From positions 6,636,943 through 6,700,942 of the forward strand of contig NC_021676.1 in the NCBI RefSeq assembly GCF_000247815.1: a stretch of 64,000 nt of DNA, given 5' to 3'. The position numbers and the translations under genes are program-made. Positions 18,558 through 32,000 of the stretch are shown in pieces; within the stretch, counting starts at the first letter, position 1, and each line of letters begins with the position of its first letter. The stretch is from Ficedula albicollis. Lineage: Eukaryota; Chordata; Aves; Passeriformes; Muscicapidae. The notes beneath the pieces are model-generated. The model was not told the origin of the DNA, ran no database searches, and saw nothing but the letters and a program-made list of their open reading frames with translations.

Positions 18558-19426
18558 CAGGAAGAGATATTTCTTTGAGCTGGTTCTAAAGATAAAGAGA
18601 TATTAGAAAAACTACAAAATCCTTTGGAAGTATCCTTTTTCCTTTTCAGTCTCATGCTTCTGGTCTCAGTGTGTTTCCTGCTGTAGAGGTCTGATGCTGG
18701 TACCAGGATACAGGGCTGTGGCACCATGCCCTGATCTAGCCCCCTGCATGGGGGGACTGCACTTTTCTCAAAGTACCACCAGTAATTTGATGAGGTGACT
18801 TGGAAAAGTTATGGGGGATTATAGGGGTGTTTATAAAAATTACTGTGCAGAAGTATTTTCAAGACAGAAGAAAAACAGCCAGGTCAAACCCTGCACTCTG
18901 CCCACCACCTGCCCAGGGCAGCCAGGGGAGCTTGGGACACCACAGCCTGAACTCCCCCCTCACCACCTGGGCATCTGGGGGCCGTGGCCACCAGGACACT
19001 TCCAAGGAATGGGGTGCACTGACCCCTCCTGCAGCTCAGCCTGAGCACATGGCCGGCACCTGTCCTCCCTGCTGCCCCCAGCACTGACCCCAGCACTGCT
19101 CTGCTGACCCTCAGGTCAGTGACAGCATCAGGCACCTCTGCAGTCCCAACACCATCACCCCATCAGTCTCAAACTCTTCTTCAGTAAACCACTTTCTCCT
19201 TTGAAACCTTTCCTGAAACTTTTTAAACTCTAAGTTACTGGTATTTTAAAGTTCTTGTCCATACTGTCAATCGCCAGTGATCAGCAAAATAGAAATTATT
19301 TGGTCTTGTTTTTTCCACATTCCAGAAACTCGAACACATTCCAGAAGAGTTACTTGGCAGTGAAAGTGTAATGAGACAGTCTTTTTTCTTCTTTATTTCT
19401 CTGCAACATGAACGACAAGAGTGAAT

Positions 19427-19497
19427 GAAAAAAAGAAAAGAAAAGAAAAGAAAAGAAAAGAAAAGAAAAGAAAAGAAAAGAAAAGAAAAGGAGAAAA
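19427..19497. repeat. (AAAAG)n pentanucleotide microsatellite
   Basis: About thirteen perfect AAAAG units followed by a slightly degenerate end (gagaaaaggt). It lies in intergenic sequence. Confidence 0.97.
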
Positions 19498-22400
19498 GGT
19501 CAACCTCACTCAGCTAAAATAAGCAAGAGACAAGAACATCTTCTTGTGTTCCCTGTCAGGCAGAAGGAACACAGCTCAGCCAGACCCACTGGCAAGTGCT
19601 GAACCATTCACTGTCCTGGAAGTAACAATAAAGAAAAAAAAAATGTTCTGAACGACAGATAAAGCCATTCCAAAGGACTGAATCACTGAGAATGGAGTTT
19701 CTTGGTGCAGGGAAGTATGTGCTAGGGAAAGAAAAAAGTGCTTGAGTCAAATTACCCCAAAGGCTTTGCTTGATGAAGCAGCCTGACTGAGACTCACCTG
19801 CTTCCAGAACACATTTTTTAATGTAATGTCATTAATTTCTTTAACACTGGTGAATCTCAGGGAAGAACAATGCCACCAGAGCTGCAGTTGTCATCATAAC
19901 TATTTTTCTCCAAGGACTACCATTGTATCTAGGCTCTCAGCTTGGAAGAAATGCCTGAAAGGAGGTAACTGAAAAACAGGAAGAAATAAAGTCTGAGATT
20001 GTATTATCTCTTTTCTTAGTCACAATTTGAAAAGAAATGCAGAAGTTGATGAGAGGTTCCCTGTGTGAGAGGTTTTCAATGCAGACTACAAATTCCTTCT
20101 TTTTTCTTTTCATTTTCTGCTGCTGTTTGCTTAAATTAAGGACCTTCTCGTTAGGCTGGACAGACTCAGGCATTAATCAAACACAGGCAGCTTCTCTGAG
20201 GGCTCACATCTCCTCTGGTCATCCATAGATCATGGCTGATATTACATCTGTCCTAAAATCAGTTGTGGGGAAGAGGGGGAAGATGCAATTTGGGAGCCAA
20301 AGAATCTAATTTAGAAATGTTGCTCTCCAATGGCTTCTTAGTGATTTGGTTTGGGTGATTACACATCACTCTGGAATGGGTACACTGCGTAACAAGGGAG
20401 AAATACAGGAGAAAAAAAAAAAACAGCAAGGGAGAAAAAAACCCCTGACATCCCAGCAGCTCCAAAGGTGCTAACTGAGGACTGACCCAAAACACAGAGA
20501 AATGCACCTAATTTTTATATAAGTAGCTTAGAAGTTTACACAGCTATTCCTGTCTTTAGCTCTAATCCTGATCCCTTTGAAATGAATGGTATTCTTATTG
20601 TTTGTGTTTTCCTAAAATTTTGCAGAACTTAGCGCCATGAAAGATTAAAAAAAAAAAATCTGTTTGGGAACAGGTTGTCTCCTTTCAGCACCTCTAGGTT
20701 TTATGTGCCTGTGTACCTGATTTACACATAAATCTCACCTCCAGAAGTTATTTTGAAATTTTAATTATAGTCCATCTGAAGCAAAGTGACCCTGAATTAC
20801 GTCCAAACTTCTCCCATGCTGAGCAGAGGATTTTGTGCCTGGTAGTTTTACAAACCTCTTCTGCTGCCAACTTAACAGGACAATACTCAAAAACCTTGAG
20901 AACCCTGAATGGAAGTGGCTATTAGTTACAAAAGTTCAATTATCAACAACAGCACCTGGATTGCTGAAGCTCAGATCCAGCACAGCATGTCTCCATAACC
21001 AAATATCGTCTCTTTCTGAATCACTGGAACATTTGCATGAGTCAACCTGAAGCAAAACAACGAGCCCTGCACACAAAGGATGCCCTTCTGTCCCCTGATC
21101 CATAGTGCTGCTTTGACCCATGCTGGGCAGGGACTTCTGGAGCCAGTGCTGAGCAGCTGGAGCTGCTGGAAGGTGAAGCAGTTACAAGCATAAGCAGCCA
21201 GCCAAATTTGCAAGAACACTGAAAACATCCCCATGTGTGTGAAACAAAAACCAAAGAAACTACTTCTGCATGAGCATTTGGTTTAGGATTTTTTTTGTTT
21301 GTTGCAGAGTCATTTTGCAACAGAAAAGCAGGCCAATAAAGGCAAAAGCAGCCCTGAATCTCTGGCCACCACCTTGCTCCATCTGTTACTAATCAGCATC
21401 TTGGGCAATATGACTTTTTTCCTGTTTTCTGCACAGCCAAATTCCCAGAGCTTACACACAGGACATGGGAGGTGTGCTAACGTCTGTGCTAAATGCTCTG
21501 ACAGCAATGAAAACACCTCAGGTGTTGGTGAGGAGCATCAGCACAAACACAGATGTTTTGAGAGTGCATTGGCAAGGACTGGGAGGGGTGATCCAGGCCT
21601 GGAATCCACAGCCCTGGGCTGGGGCAACCGGCCACAAACCCCAGATAATCAGAGGAGGCTGATGCTGCCAGGGCAGCAGCCACGCACACAAACTGCAATT
21701 CACATTTCTGAGGCTGAGGACTGAGGCTCCTTCAGGGCCCTCCTTCCTTGCAAAGCCCTGCAGACTTTCCCTCAATCCATTCTCACATTCCCTCCCTGCA
21801 CTGTGCTCCACTGACTCGGCTGATCACGTTTGCCACAGCCAATATCACTGTGACACAAATCCAGGAGCCAGTGAGGGGCTCACTCAGCAGGAACAGAACA
21901 AATTACTTCAGTCATCGCAGAGGTTTGACATCGAAATGTCAAATGGAACAGGTAGACAACCTGCTGAAAAGATTCTTTTTTATCACACAAAACACACCAG
22001 AACCTCAGAGAAGCCCAGCTGAGCTCTGTCATGTGTGGGATTGTGCCCTGCAGTTACGAATTTGTTGTGCTGGGTAAGAATCCAGTTAAGGTTTGTAGCC
22101 CTTCCAGTCCACACTGTGACATTTATTTGCTATCACCTCGAGACAAGATATCCAGAGATTCACTGACTCTCCCCCATTTGGTTTAGTAATTTATGTATCT
22201 TTAACCTACAGAAAGCTGGGTCATGAGTGTCAGCTGGCAGGTCAGCGACAGACCAGAAAGGTGCAGGACATGTTCAGAATGTGCCTTATGAATTATTGCC
22301 CTGTTCCATCAAAATCACCGTCTGCTGTCTGATTCCAGACTCTCAGTTACAGGATGTACCTGTACAGGTTAGGTACAAACAGGCACAAGATCCAGATGTG

Positions 22401-25400
22401 GCATTGCCATGGCAACACACTTGTAAAACAAATTTGCTGTTTTTCTGAGATTCACCATTTGGAGAGAAGCAGCAGTAAAGCTGAATGTTACAGGTGGCTC
22501 AAAGAACTGTTCAAAGGAGCACAGTCAGGACAGTCAGTGGGACAAATCCTGCTGGGTAGGCAGGGATGGAACCCATGAAGCAGCTGCTGCCATGAAGCAC
22601 TACTGAGGCAGTGAGGGTATAGAAGAGCAGATAAATAAAGCAGCACAAAGCAGCCTAAGGAAAAGGATTCCCAGAAAAGCCCTAACAGAGTGTGACTGTG
22701 TAGCTAAAGAGCTGTCAGAGGTCACAGATAAGTGCAGGAGCTATGTGGCTCAGGACACAAGAATTTGATGATATTGATTGAGTATGGGCAATGTCTGAGA
22801 AGGTGTGTGTTTGTTGGGCAATGTTTGGGCAAACTGGAATGAGAAGAATTTTAAATCTTGGTTCCATTTCACTTGACAACTCAAAATCCCCCAAATTAGG
22901 ATGTAGTTTGTGTTTCAGCAATACTGATATCCCCCTGGGTAAGAATGAAATTGCTGTAAAATACTAACACCACATATTGCTATTTAAATTCTTAGAAAAT
23001 TAAGGAGCAGTATCAATTTATTCCCAAAGCCTTGTATAACCTTTTGAGTTGCCAGCTGCTTCCTTACAAACCCTGAGGCCACAGCATGTAGGCATCAACC
23101 ATTATGCTAAATGATGTCTCTGGGCATTTCAAGCTTACTGTGCCTCAGCTTGATGATTCCAGACCCTTGCCCACAGCCTCTCCACTTGTAACCAGTCTTC
23201 AGGCTCTCAACATGACTTACCCTGACTGTGATTTATCTAAGTTTCTCAAAGCAATAAAAGCTGTGGCCTAGTCTCCCTGTATCACTGCAGACAGTAATTT
23301 CATGCTCTGCTGGATGATCAGCCTTTTGGGAATTTGCTGGCTAATTAAACTGCTATCAGTTTTATAAAATCTTTGTAGAGCTTCACCCAAGGGAAATCAC
23401 ATAACTCAGACACAGCATCAGCAATCCATTTCCCAGAAGGGTCCTTATAAAACAACTGTGAAACCTGGTATTTTTACACCTAAAATTTGCAGTTCTGCCA
23501 TAAGTCTGCAGGTTCTACTCACTGAAGATCAAAACAGGACCCACGAGGATCCATTTTTGAACTGTGCACCCAGAATATTAACAAAGGCGTAAGAGCCACG
23601 ACAACACCCAGGGGTGGTTTCTCACCCACTGGGCTTAGACTGGCAATTAGCAATGCCAAGGGATCCTGGCCAGTTCTTCCAGGCGAACTCAAGAAACTCC
23701 CCTAAGCTAAAAATCTCTAAAGGCTGTAGAGAGAAAATCATGAGCCACAATCCATTCTGACACAAGACTTGCAGCCAGACCTCCAGAGGGAGCAAGGATG
23801 GGCAGGGGGGTGGAGGGAGGAGCTCACAAGGAAAGAGCAGCTTGGACAATCTTTGGTCCTTCCCAGGCCTTGGGTCTGTGCCAAGGACTGGAGAAAGAGG
23901 CAAACTCAAACTTCAATTACTGTAGGCTCTAGTCCCAGCCTAAAAAGTCTATCTATTTTTTTCTTAATAGTTTCAGTCATTCCTTGTGAAAATCAAATTA
24001 ATCATTCTGGTCACATCAAAACAGTTTTCTGAACTGAAAGGATAATTTCCATTTTCCACTGTGAAGACTTTTCAGAAGAAAGGGGGTAGTTTTGACATAA
24101 ATCTCCCCCAGATATTCAGAAAGTAGAATTGGAATGCCTGTTCCAGCTTTATTGATGCAAAATCTTTCAGCCAGGAAATGTGCATTGACTTTTTCTGTGG
24201 AACAAGAGATTACAACTTAAAGGCATGACATGCCTTCAGCAGAGGGAAATGGTTTTAACTGCTGAGCTTTGCACAGAGCTATGTGTTTAAGTGTGTGGCC
24301 AGACCTTGGGGCAGGACAGGAGCCAGCCACTGGCTCCAGGGCTGGCAGTGGGCAACAGGGCACCTCCTGCACAGCTGTACAACCTATGAGAAAACTCCCT
24401 TGTGGTTGTACAGCCCTTGGAACAAGGTATTGTACACTGGGCTGGTGCAAAAATGAACATCTGTACACAGGTTTATAGCAGCACAGTCTCGAACATCTGG
24501 GCCATTGAGCAGATAAATCAAACAGCAGCTCTTCCCAAGAAAAATTATTTCTTTTGCATTGAGAAAATGAAGCAGAAAGTAAGTTTTCTGGGGTCACATG
24601 CCAGCTGTAACCTACTGAGTTGTACATTCACAGAGGATTGATGAAAGGAGGCTGAAGATTGTTTCAGTTCAATGAAGCACTAACAAGCTCTTCCGGCCCT
24701 GCTGGAGCACTGCAGTGCTCAGCAGCTGACCAGCTGTCCCCTCACACCCCTGCTGCTCTCATTCCTTGGGGATTTTTGATGTTTAACAAACTGAGAGTCT
24801 GCAAATTGGACTAGTCACAATCCTCATGCTCAGCCTTGTACAAGAGGCTCGGTTTTGATACATCCAAATCTGGCTGTACATCCCTCGCCCACTGACTCCA
24901 AAGCACAGCAACCTGGAAGTTTTCAAAAGGACTGGGAGGAAACACCAAACCTGGAGGGACTGATGCTACAAAAGCACCCACACCAGTGGCCTCTCCCACA
25001 CATCATGCTTTGCTTAAGACCTTCCTGCATTTGGCAGTGACATGGGGAACAGAACAGTCTCACTGCCAACCCCATTCCCTCACACAGCCACTGCTGTGCC
25101 AGCACAGCCTCCAGCAGCAGCAGCCCCCGGGCAGGCAGGGACACACTGTGCTCACTGCCATCCTCAGCTTTGCTTTGTGCTTGTTTGCTTCTCACAAAGC
25201 AGGTCAGCCTGATCCAAAGAAGATGGCTGCTCTTCACTTGCCTCTGGAAAGGAAAGCTTTCCTAGGAAGAAAAAAAAACCCTACCTGTGAAGAATAAGGA
25301 TCCAGTAGGAAGGTCCTACAGGCAGGATTTTCTGTCAGCTCCTTACAGAAGACAGACTGCAAAGCTTCCCATATCGACATACACAAAGTAAAACATAATT

Positions 25401-25955
25401 TCTTTGTTAGACTTGATGACACTGAATAAAAGAGTATTTCTCTCTCCTGTGCCTATCAGACATGCACAGTATGCATTGAACTGTCTCTTATGCAGCAAGT
25501 TCTTTGCCAACACCTTCTCCCAACAGCCTGAACTCCTCCTTTACTGCTCCCTTGTGTCTCTCCAGGGATAGGTGACTGTTTCATCTTGCCCATCCTTCCC
25601 CCAGTTAAAGAATTCAGAATGAAGCCTGTCTCAAGAACACCAAAGGACATTAGGTTTATAAAACACCTGGTGAGCAACAGATTTACTTTCCCCAAAATAA
25701 GAGCAAGTTAACAAACAAATTGATTTCCAAGACAGGCTGTCTTTGATTTTTAACACCATAAATGCTAATTTCAGCAACAGCTGTTTGATCAACCACATGC
25801 CCAGTCCTGCTCTTCTCACATCCCAGAACAGTTTGTGACTGCATTCATTGATTGTTTCCCAGATGAGTGCTACAGCAGGTCTGTACATCCCATATCCCAG
25901 ACTCCACACATGATTAAGCCAGATGTGGTTTCTCTTCTGCTCAGATCCATCCTCT

Positions 25956-26060
25956 GATTTTACCTTGCAGAGCCCCTTGTTTTGGTAGCTGTTGTGCCTA
26001 AATTCCTCCTGATTTTACCTTGCAGAGCCCCTTGTTTTGGCAGCTGTTGTGCCTGAGTTG
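25956..26060. repeat. Two-copy tandem duplication, 55-bp period
   Basis: Segment starting gattttaccttgcagagccc occurs at 25956 and 26011 with a few substitutions between copies. Confidence 0.92.
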
Positions 26061-26782
26061 CTGTCCCCAGGCAGTCTATGAGCACACCACCCCAGACTTG
26101 CCATTGCTCCTATAATTTGCTACACCAACAAAACTGCAAACTGGCTGCATAGCCAGTCTGGATCACCAAGCAATTTAGTTCAGAATTAGAGGCTGCACAA
26201 CAGCTGAGAGCCCAGCAAATCCTTCAGCTGACAACTACCAGTGTCAGTTCTTTTATGGAGTGCCGTGGGTTTATTCCACATTAACTTCTGTGTTTCCAGA
26301 AAAAAGTACAAAGACAGCACGTTATATTTCCATGTGCACAACCAAAAGGCTTTAGACTCACACATCTCCCACGTGCAGTCGAAGTGGGAGCCAGCAGGAG
26401 GATGGCTGCCTGCCCACCACTGAGCAGGGTGACAGTACAGGGACCCCATCCCAGCCCTGCTGCAAACAGCCAGCTGCTGCAATGTGACAAGCAACTCTGC
26501 TTTGCAGTCACCTGAGATGGCCTGGAAGGCTTCAAAGAGGTGAGTGATCATCTGGGTCAACTTTTGAAAATGTCATCGCAGCTAATGGGGGTCTAGGAAG
26601 GGCAATGTTAGAACTGCAGACAGGAAGCACTACCTAAAGTGACTACAACAGGCCCTATTACCTGCTTCTTACATTTATCCCATACCAAGGCTGCAACACC
26701 TGTTCCTCCATGGCAGTAAACTTGTTCTGAACTGGTACTGGCAGTGTGGGTTACAGTGGGGAGGGTTTATGGTGGAGGTTTA

Positions 26783-26919
26783 TTGGACTAGCTCAGTTGG
26801 TTAGAGCAGGGTGTTAATAATGCCAGGGTTGAGGGTTCATTCCCTATATGGGCCACTCACCTGAGAACCAGACTCTATGATCCTTGTAGGTCCCTTCCAA
26901 CTCAGAATATTCTGTGATC
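26783..26919 (+). mobile_element. tRNA-Ile-derived SINE with CR1-like tail
   Basis: The head (26783-26855) resembles tRNA-Ile with an AAU anticodon region: tagctcagttggttagagc (box A), gtgttaataatgcc (anticodon arm), gggttcattcc (box B) and ggcca at the acceptor end. It is followed by actctatgatccttgtaggt and cccttccaactcagaatatt, then ctgtgat, which is the 3' end of a CR1 LINE. A tRNA head plus CR1 tail is the layout I recall for TguSINE1 of zebra finch. Substitutions in the tRNA part and the fused tail argue against a working tRNA gene. Confidence 0.85.
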
Positions 26920-27827
26920 TCCTCACATGCACACCGGCTGGGAGAGCTGGCTTCCACTTAGAAGCAGCTATGAACTTACTGATAAACTGTGCTTTGTCAG
27001 TTTGCTGCCATAGAAAGTTCTAGAAAAATGATCTGATTCTGTTTTGTACAAGGCTTTCCCTTGAGTTTTCTGAGTTCAAGGAGGAGTTGGTGCTCACAGG
27101 ACACACCCCTTGCACCACAGGCTTCTCCAGAGCCTGTCCCCAGTGTTCCTCACAACCCCTGCTGGAGAGGAGACCTCTGCTACTCATGCTCCACTTGGCC
27201 CAAAAAACATTACATTGGAGGGATTTTGGCAGCCTGCTGTTTATGGAATGTGTAAAATCTAGCTCCTAGCCCTCTGCTGCCCTGCTTGGAGCCAGCACCC
27301 AAAGCCCAGTCTGCAGAGCTACAGGAAGGACAATTTTCCTGTTCTGCTGCCCTGAAGCAAGGGAATACATTTAAACTCGCTCCTTTGCCTCAGTGCGGGC
27401 CCAAAACATTTTTTATATATTTTTAAGAAGTCAAGGGAGAAAAAATAAAATAAAGACTTCTTTCTTCATTCTTATTTCTCATGCCATAGTTTCTAAAATT
27501 TCCTACTACTGATGGATTTGGAAACCTCTGGTTTGCATTAGCAACTGAACCAGGCTTGAATCTGAGCAAAGATCATCCATATTCAGAGTATTCAACAGTC
27601 CTCTAGCCCCTCACCAGGCTTAATGAAGTGTAATGAAAGAAAAATAATGAGCTTTGTCCTCACTGCCAAAGGAAAAGGCAGCTGGAAATATGCAGGGGCT
27701 TGATATGAATTGAACATGATTAAGTATGTGATAACCACTGTTCTGAAGAAAATGGTGCTGTTATACCTAAGGAGCCTGCAGCAGTCCCTTGTAATTAGAG
27801 CCACTTAGCTGCTTTAATTGCCTCTGA

Positions 27828-27996
27828 AAGCCACCCACAACAGATTGCTTTTATGCTCTTTCCATTTTAAAACCAGGCACAGAAATATAGAAGCATTAAC
27901 CTGCAGCCATTCAAGCCACCCACAACAGATTGCTTTTATGCTCTCTCCATTTTAAAACCAGGCACAGAAATATGGAAGCATTAACCTGCAGCCATT
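27828..27996. repeat. Two-copy tandem duplication, 85-bp period
   Basis: Segment starting aagccacccacaacagattg occurs at 27828 and 27913 with about two differences. It lies about 0.8 kb downstream of the HEPH stop codon and could be within the HEPH 3' UTR or just beyond it. Confidence 0.93.
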
Positions 27997-28793
27997 GGGG
28001 CAATTGGGATTCAAGGGAGGGAGCTGGACAGGGAAGGGCTCAGTACTTGACCACAGGGTGATGGGAGTGTGGGATGTGTGGGCACACACAGGATGATGTT
28101 ATGGTGGTATGGGTGGGCACAGCTGATGCTGGAAGATGGCTATCACAGCCCACAGGTGAGCTACAGAACTCTGGTCCCACCACCCACTCTGAGTTTGGCC
28201 CCCAGCAAAGAGCAAAAGGATGTGTCACAGCAGGGCTGACAGAGAGGCACAGCTCATCACAGCCCTTTTCATGGGGTTCTCACAGTGGTGTCCAGTGCCC
28301 TGAATTTCTGCCACCCACTTACTCATCAAAAACAGCAATCCAACTCTAAATTAACAATCTTTTTTCTGTATTCTTCATTGATTCACAAAACTGAAAATAT
28401 TATCTTCCTCTCCTTCAGATTAATTACATTAGTGGTTCACAGTTTCTTGGGAGGCAATTCCCAACTTGGTTCTGGCAATGGAGCAAGACTGGAATCTGGC
28501 CTAAGCTACTCTGCTGGGAAAGAAGAAAATGTCCCCTCTCTTCTTTGGGGAAGGAGAGTATTCCAGAAGGACCTTTTTTAATCATTACTTGTCTTCAGTC
28601 AGTTCAAGGGGTCCTTGGATCTCTCCTGGGCTTTCTTTACTGAGGAGAATATATGAAGAGGTCAGGGCTTCAGCTTTCCCTCCTCAGCTTCTAGAAGTAC
28701 AGTGCACAATTGAAATGATGCCCCAAAATCTTTGCTGTGGACAAGGATCCAGCCCCTGCTCTGAGCACACAGCCCAATGTTTGCACATGGCTC

Positions 28794-29038
28794 TCAGAGA
28801 CCAGAATTCTTTTGAGACATGAGTTTGAATCCATCATCCAGGATGGATCTGCGATTGCGTCGTAACCTCCTCTGCCTCTCGAGATGGATGACTGCTCCCA
28901 GGAGGACACCAGCAGCCAGGAGCAGCAGGACTCCTACAACAGCCAGAGAGATGACTGTGGCCTCTATCTGCTCTTGGGTCACCTTAGATCCAAAAAGCAT
29001 CAGCTTCTGGGACTCATCCTCATCCTTAAGTGGCAACC
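28794..29038 (-). CDS. HEPH: HEPH coding exon 20: membrane helix, tail, stop
   Basis: Encodes [12 protein letters not shown], the helix [20 protein letters not shown] and a basic tail with [17 protein letters not shown]. The tail is diagnostic of hephaestin-type ferroxidases. The acceptor is tttttccctcag and the stop TGA is at 28794-28796. Confidence 0.96.
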
Positions 29039-32000
29039 CTGAGGGAAAAACAGAAAGGTATTTTCAACAAGAGACAGCAATATCAGAACTGAAAGGTAGC
29101 AAGAAATGCAACAAAGGAGCTTTAAGAGAAACATGATGCTAAATAGTGGAATCAGCATTCCTGGAAATGTTCAAAAGATGTGTAGATATGGAGCTTAGAG
29201 AAATGTTTCAGTGATAGACATGACAGTGCTGAGTTAATTGGACTCCAGGATCTTAGAGGTAGTGGAATCAGCATTCCTGGAAATGTTCAAAAGATGTGTA
29301 GATATGGAGCTTAGAGAAATGTTTCAGTGGTAGACATGACAGTGCTGAGTTAATGGTTGGACTCCAGGATCTTAGAGGTCTTTTCCAATCTTAATGATTC
29401 AATGATTCAAAGGAGGCCCCAGTGTCATCCGTCTATCAGACCCTCATCCCTGAGCCCACACAGAGATTTGAGATTTCCCTAACCTGCTCTACCCCAGAAC
29501 CCGACAGTGTCTCAGGGGTGTCCAGCCCAGCCAGCCACTGCTGTCCCCAGCACAGAGAATGTGTCCAGGCTGGGGCTGCTGCAAGTTCCCCCAGGCCATG
29601 CTCCCTGTGCCCATGGCTGCTGTCCTACACACCACGGAGTGCACTCACTCAGCCATGCCCATGGGGAGTCACCAAGATCCTGAGCTTGCTTGTGCCTCCA
29701 CACAGAGGCAGCAACCACCTCCTGAGAAAAGGGGCTCTCTGCTCAGGCAAGGTTTCTGCCTGGTGAAAATACACAAGCTGGTTTCTGCACATGGTATAAA
29801 ACCAAATTGTTTAATGTTGCCACTACTGCTCTCACATATCTCCTACTCCTCCTCTGCTTTGTCCATTTTGAGTGAGGAAAATGTTGAGGAGAAAATGACT
29901 GAAATAACAGTGGAGAAAGCCTGCTGAGTTGTAGGTAGGTGGCCGCATTTGTAGGTGACCTGAACTGGCTCTCAAATCAGCTCAGCTGAATTTCCTCACA
30001 GCTGCTGAAAAATGGAGTTGAAAAAAGATGAAAAATCAGGAAAATAAACCACCAGTGTACATTACTCAGACTTCTACCACAGAAAATTTCAAAGGGACCA
30101 TATCTACTACTCCTCTTCTCCCTGTGCTGCTCAACCAAATGTCCTCTCACATCTGTTCTTTACAGCACCCAAAAAACTCCAGACACGTGCTTGGGCTCTT
30201 TTCTTGGAGGAACATCAGAGCAGCAGGCAGATGTGCTTGCTCTCATGCTGACTCCATCCCTTCAGCTTGCAGAGATGATTGTGAAACTTCCCTAAACTAC
30301 AGGGTCATTGACAGTCCAGAGGAGGACAAGCCATCCCAGGCATCCTCCCCCAAATCTCTGCCAGTACCTAAGCTCATAATCTGAATCCACACATAGCAGG
30401 CATAACAGGGTGTGAGGTCACTAACCTTTTCCACCTAACACAGGCAAACAAGCCTAACCAGCCCAACTTCCTTACTTCTATCACCAGAGGACAGACTGGT
30501 GCCCTCCCTGTTATCTACTGGGGCAAGGCCTCACACCAAGGCACTGCCAGGCTGGCAGAGTAGAGGCTGTGGGTGCTGTGTGTTCCTCCCTCCCCTCACA
30601 CAGATCCAAATCTGTGCTGCTCAGGGATCTGCCCTCTCCCCTTCCCACAGACAGGGTTTGGCAGTGCTGTACACACCATACCTGGGATGGCAGTCAAGTC
30701 TTCCAGCTCTGACTCTGAAAGGAAACAAAGGGAGGGTGAGAAGGTGCTGGGCTGAGCAGGCAAAGCCCAGAACAAGGCACATCTGGCAAGGATCAGATCC
30801 AGAGGCAGCATGGTTTTCCAGGACTAGCAGGTTGTCCTTTGTCCTGCCCATGTTTTCCCTCTCTACACGAGACAAGAGAATTTTTGTATCACCTGCTTCA
30901 GAGGCAGCCCCAGTTCCAGTGCACAACCCTTTCCAGCCTTCAAAACAAAAGTGCTGAGGGAGAAACAGAGATGGCCCTGACACTGGGCAAGCACTGGTCA
31001 CCCACAGCTGAAAAACTGGGGCATTCACTGTTTTGGTAATACATCCAAAACCACATCACCATGAGGGCTCCATTGCAGCCAAATCCAGTCCTGAGAGTCA
31101 CCCACCTCTGAGCACCTTCTAGCTCTCAGTAAGAGCAATTATAGGCTGAGATCTGAACATGGCAATTCAGATACAAGCTAAAAACCAAACTCAGAGTAAC
31201 AACAGAGGTAAACTCCAGAAAACAATTTGTTTTTAGCTCCAGCTCCATGTATTACCACATTTAAAGGGAAGATCATAATTTAATAACAATTAAGTAATTA
31301 TCTACTCCATTAACTGGCTTTTTGCAGTATGTAAGAGAGCTGACATACAAACACTCAGAATTTCACAGCAGTAGCAGGAAGTGCTTACAGTGACAGCTCC
31401 CTACCTCCTCTGGGCAGAACAGTGAAGAGGATCTCCATGCCAGCATGGATATGGTCAGACACATGACAGTGAAGCAGCCATGTCCCAGGGTTCCCAACCA
31501 GCATCTCCACCATTTCAAAGGTCCCAGGGAACAGATCCACAACATCTGCTCTGTAGCTTTTGCCATTCTGTCAGAGAAGGGAGGCCATTAGCTGCAGTGC
31601 TCAATGCACCTTCTCAGGAAGAAAATTCTGCCAGTGTTGCTGGCAATCACTTCAGCTTTTCAATGCTCAAAAAACCCCTGAGCTTTCAAAAAGCAGCTCC
31701 AGGGCTGCAGCGTGGAAAGCAAGCAAGCAATCTGGTAATGCCTAGCCCTAACAAGGATTAAGCTGGACATCTCAGCACAACACAGTCTCAGGGAGTCAGA
31801 CTGGGATGTGTAAAACCACATAATTTTCCTAGCTAGGTGAAGCCTCTGCAGAGTCATTAAAAACCATTAAAATACAGAGTCAAGTAAAAGTGCTGATATC
31901 AGTGGTCAGTATCTGCTTTACCATCAGCAGATGTTCTCACCTTGTATAAGAAGGTCTCAGCATGAAAATGGACTGTGTGGACATCAACCTCATTCCCCAT

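Noticed and set aside
18074..18727. 217-codon minus-strand frame with internally repeated peptides
   Set aside because: The repetition comes from the 157-bp tandem duplication; no family similarity or splice support.
26783..26855. A functional tRNA-Ile gene
   Set aside because: The cloverleaf has several substitutions and it is fused to a CR1 tail, so it is the head of a SINE.
29144..29410. Two independent CR1 insertions
   Set aside because: The first copy lacks a CR1 end and abuts the second directly, which fits a tandem duplication of one fragment better.
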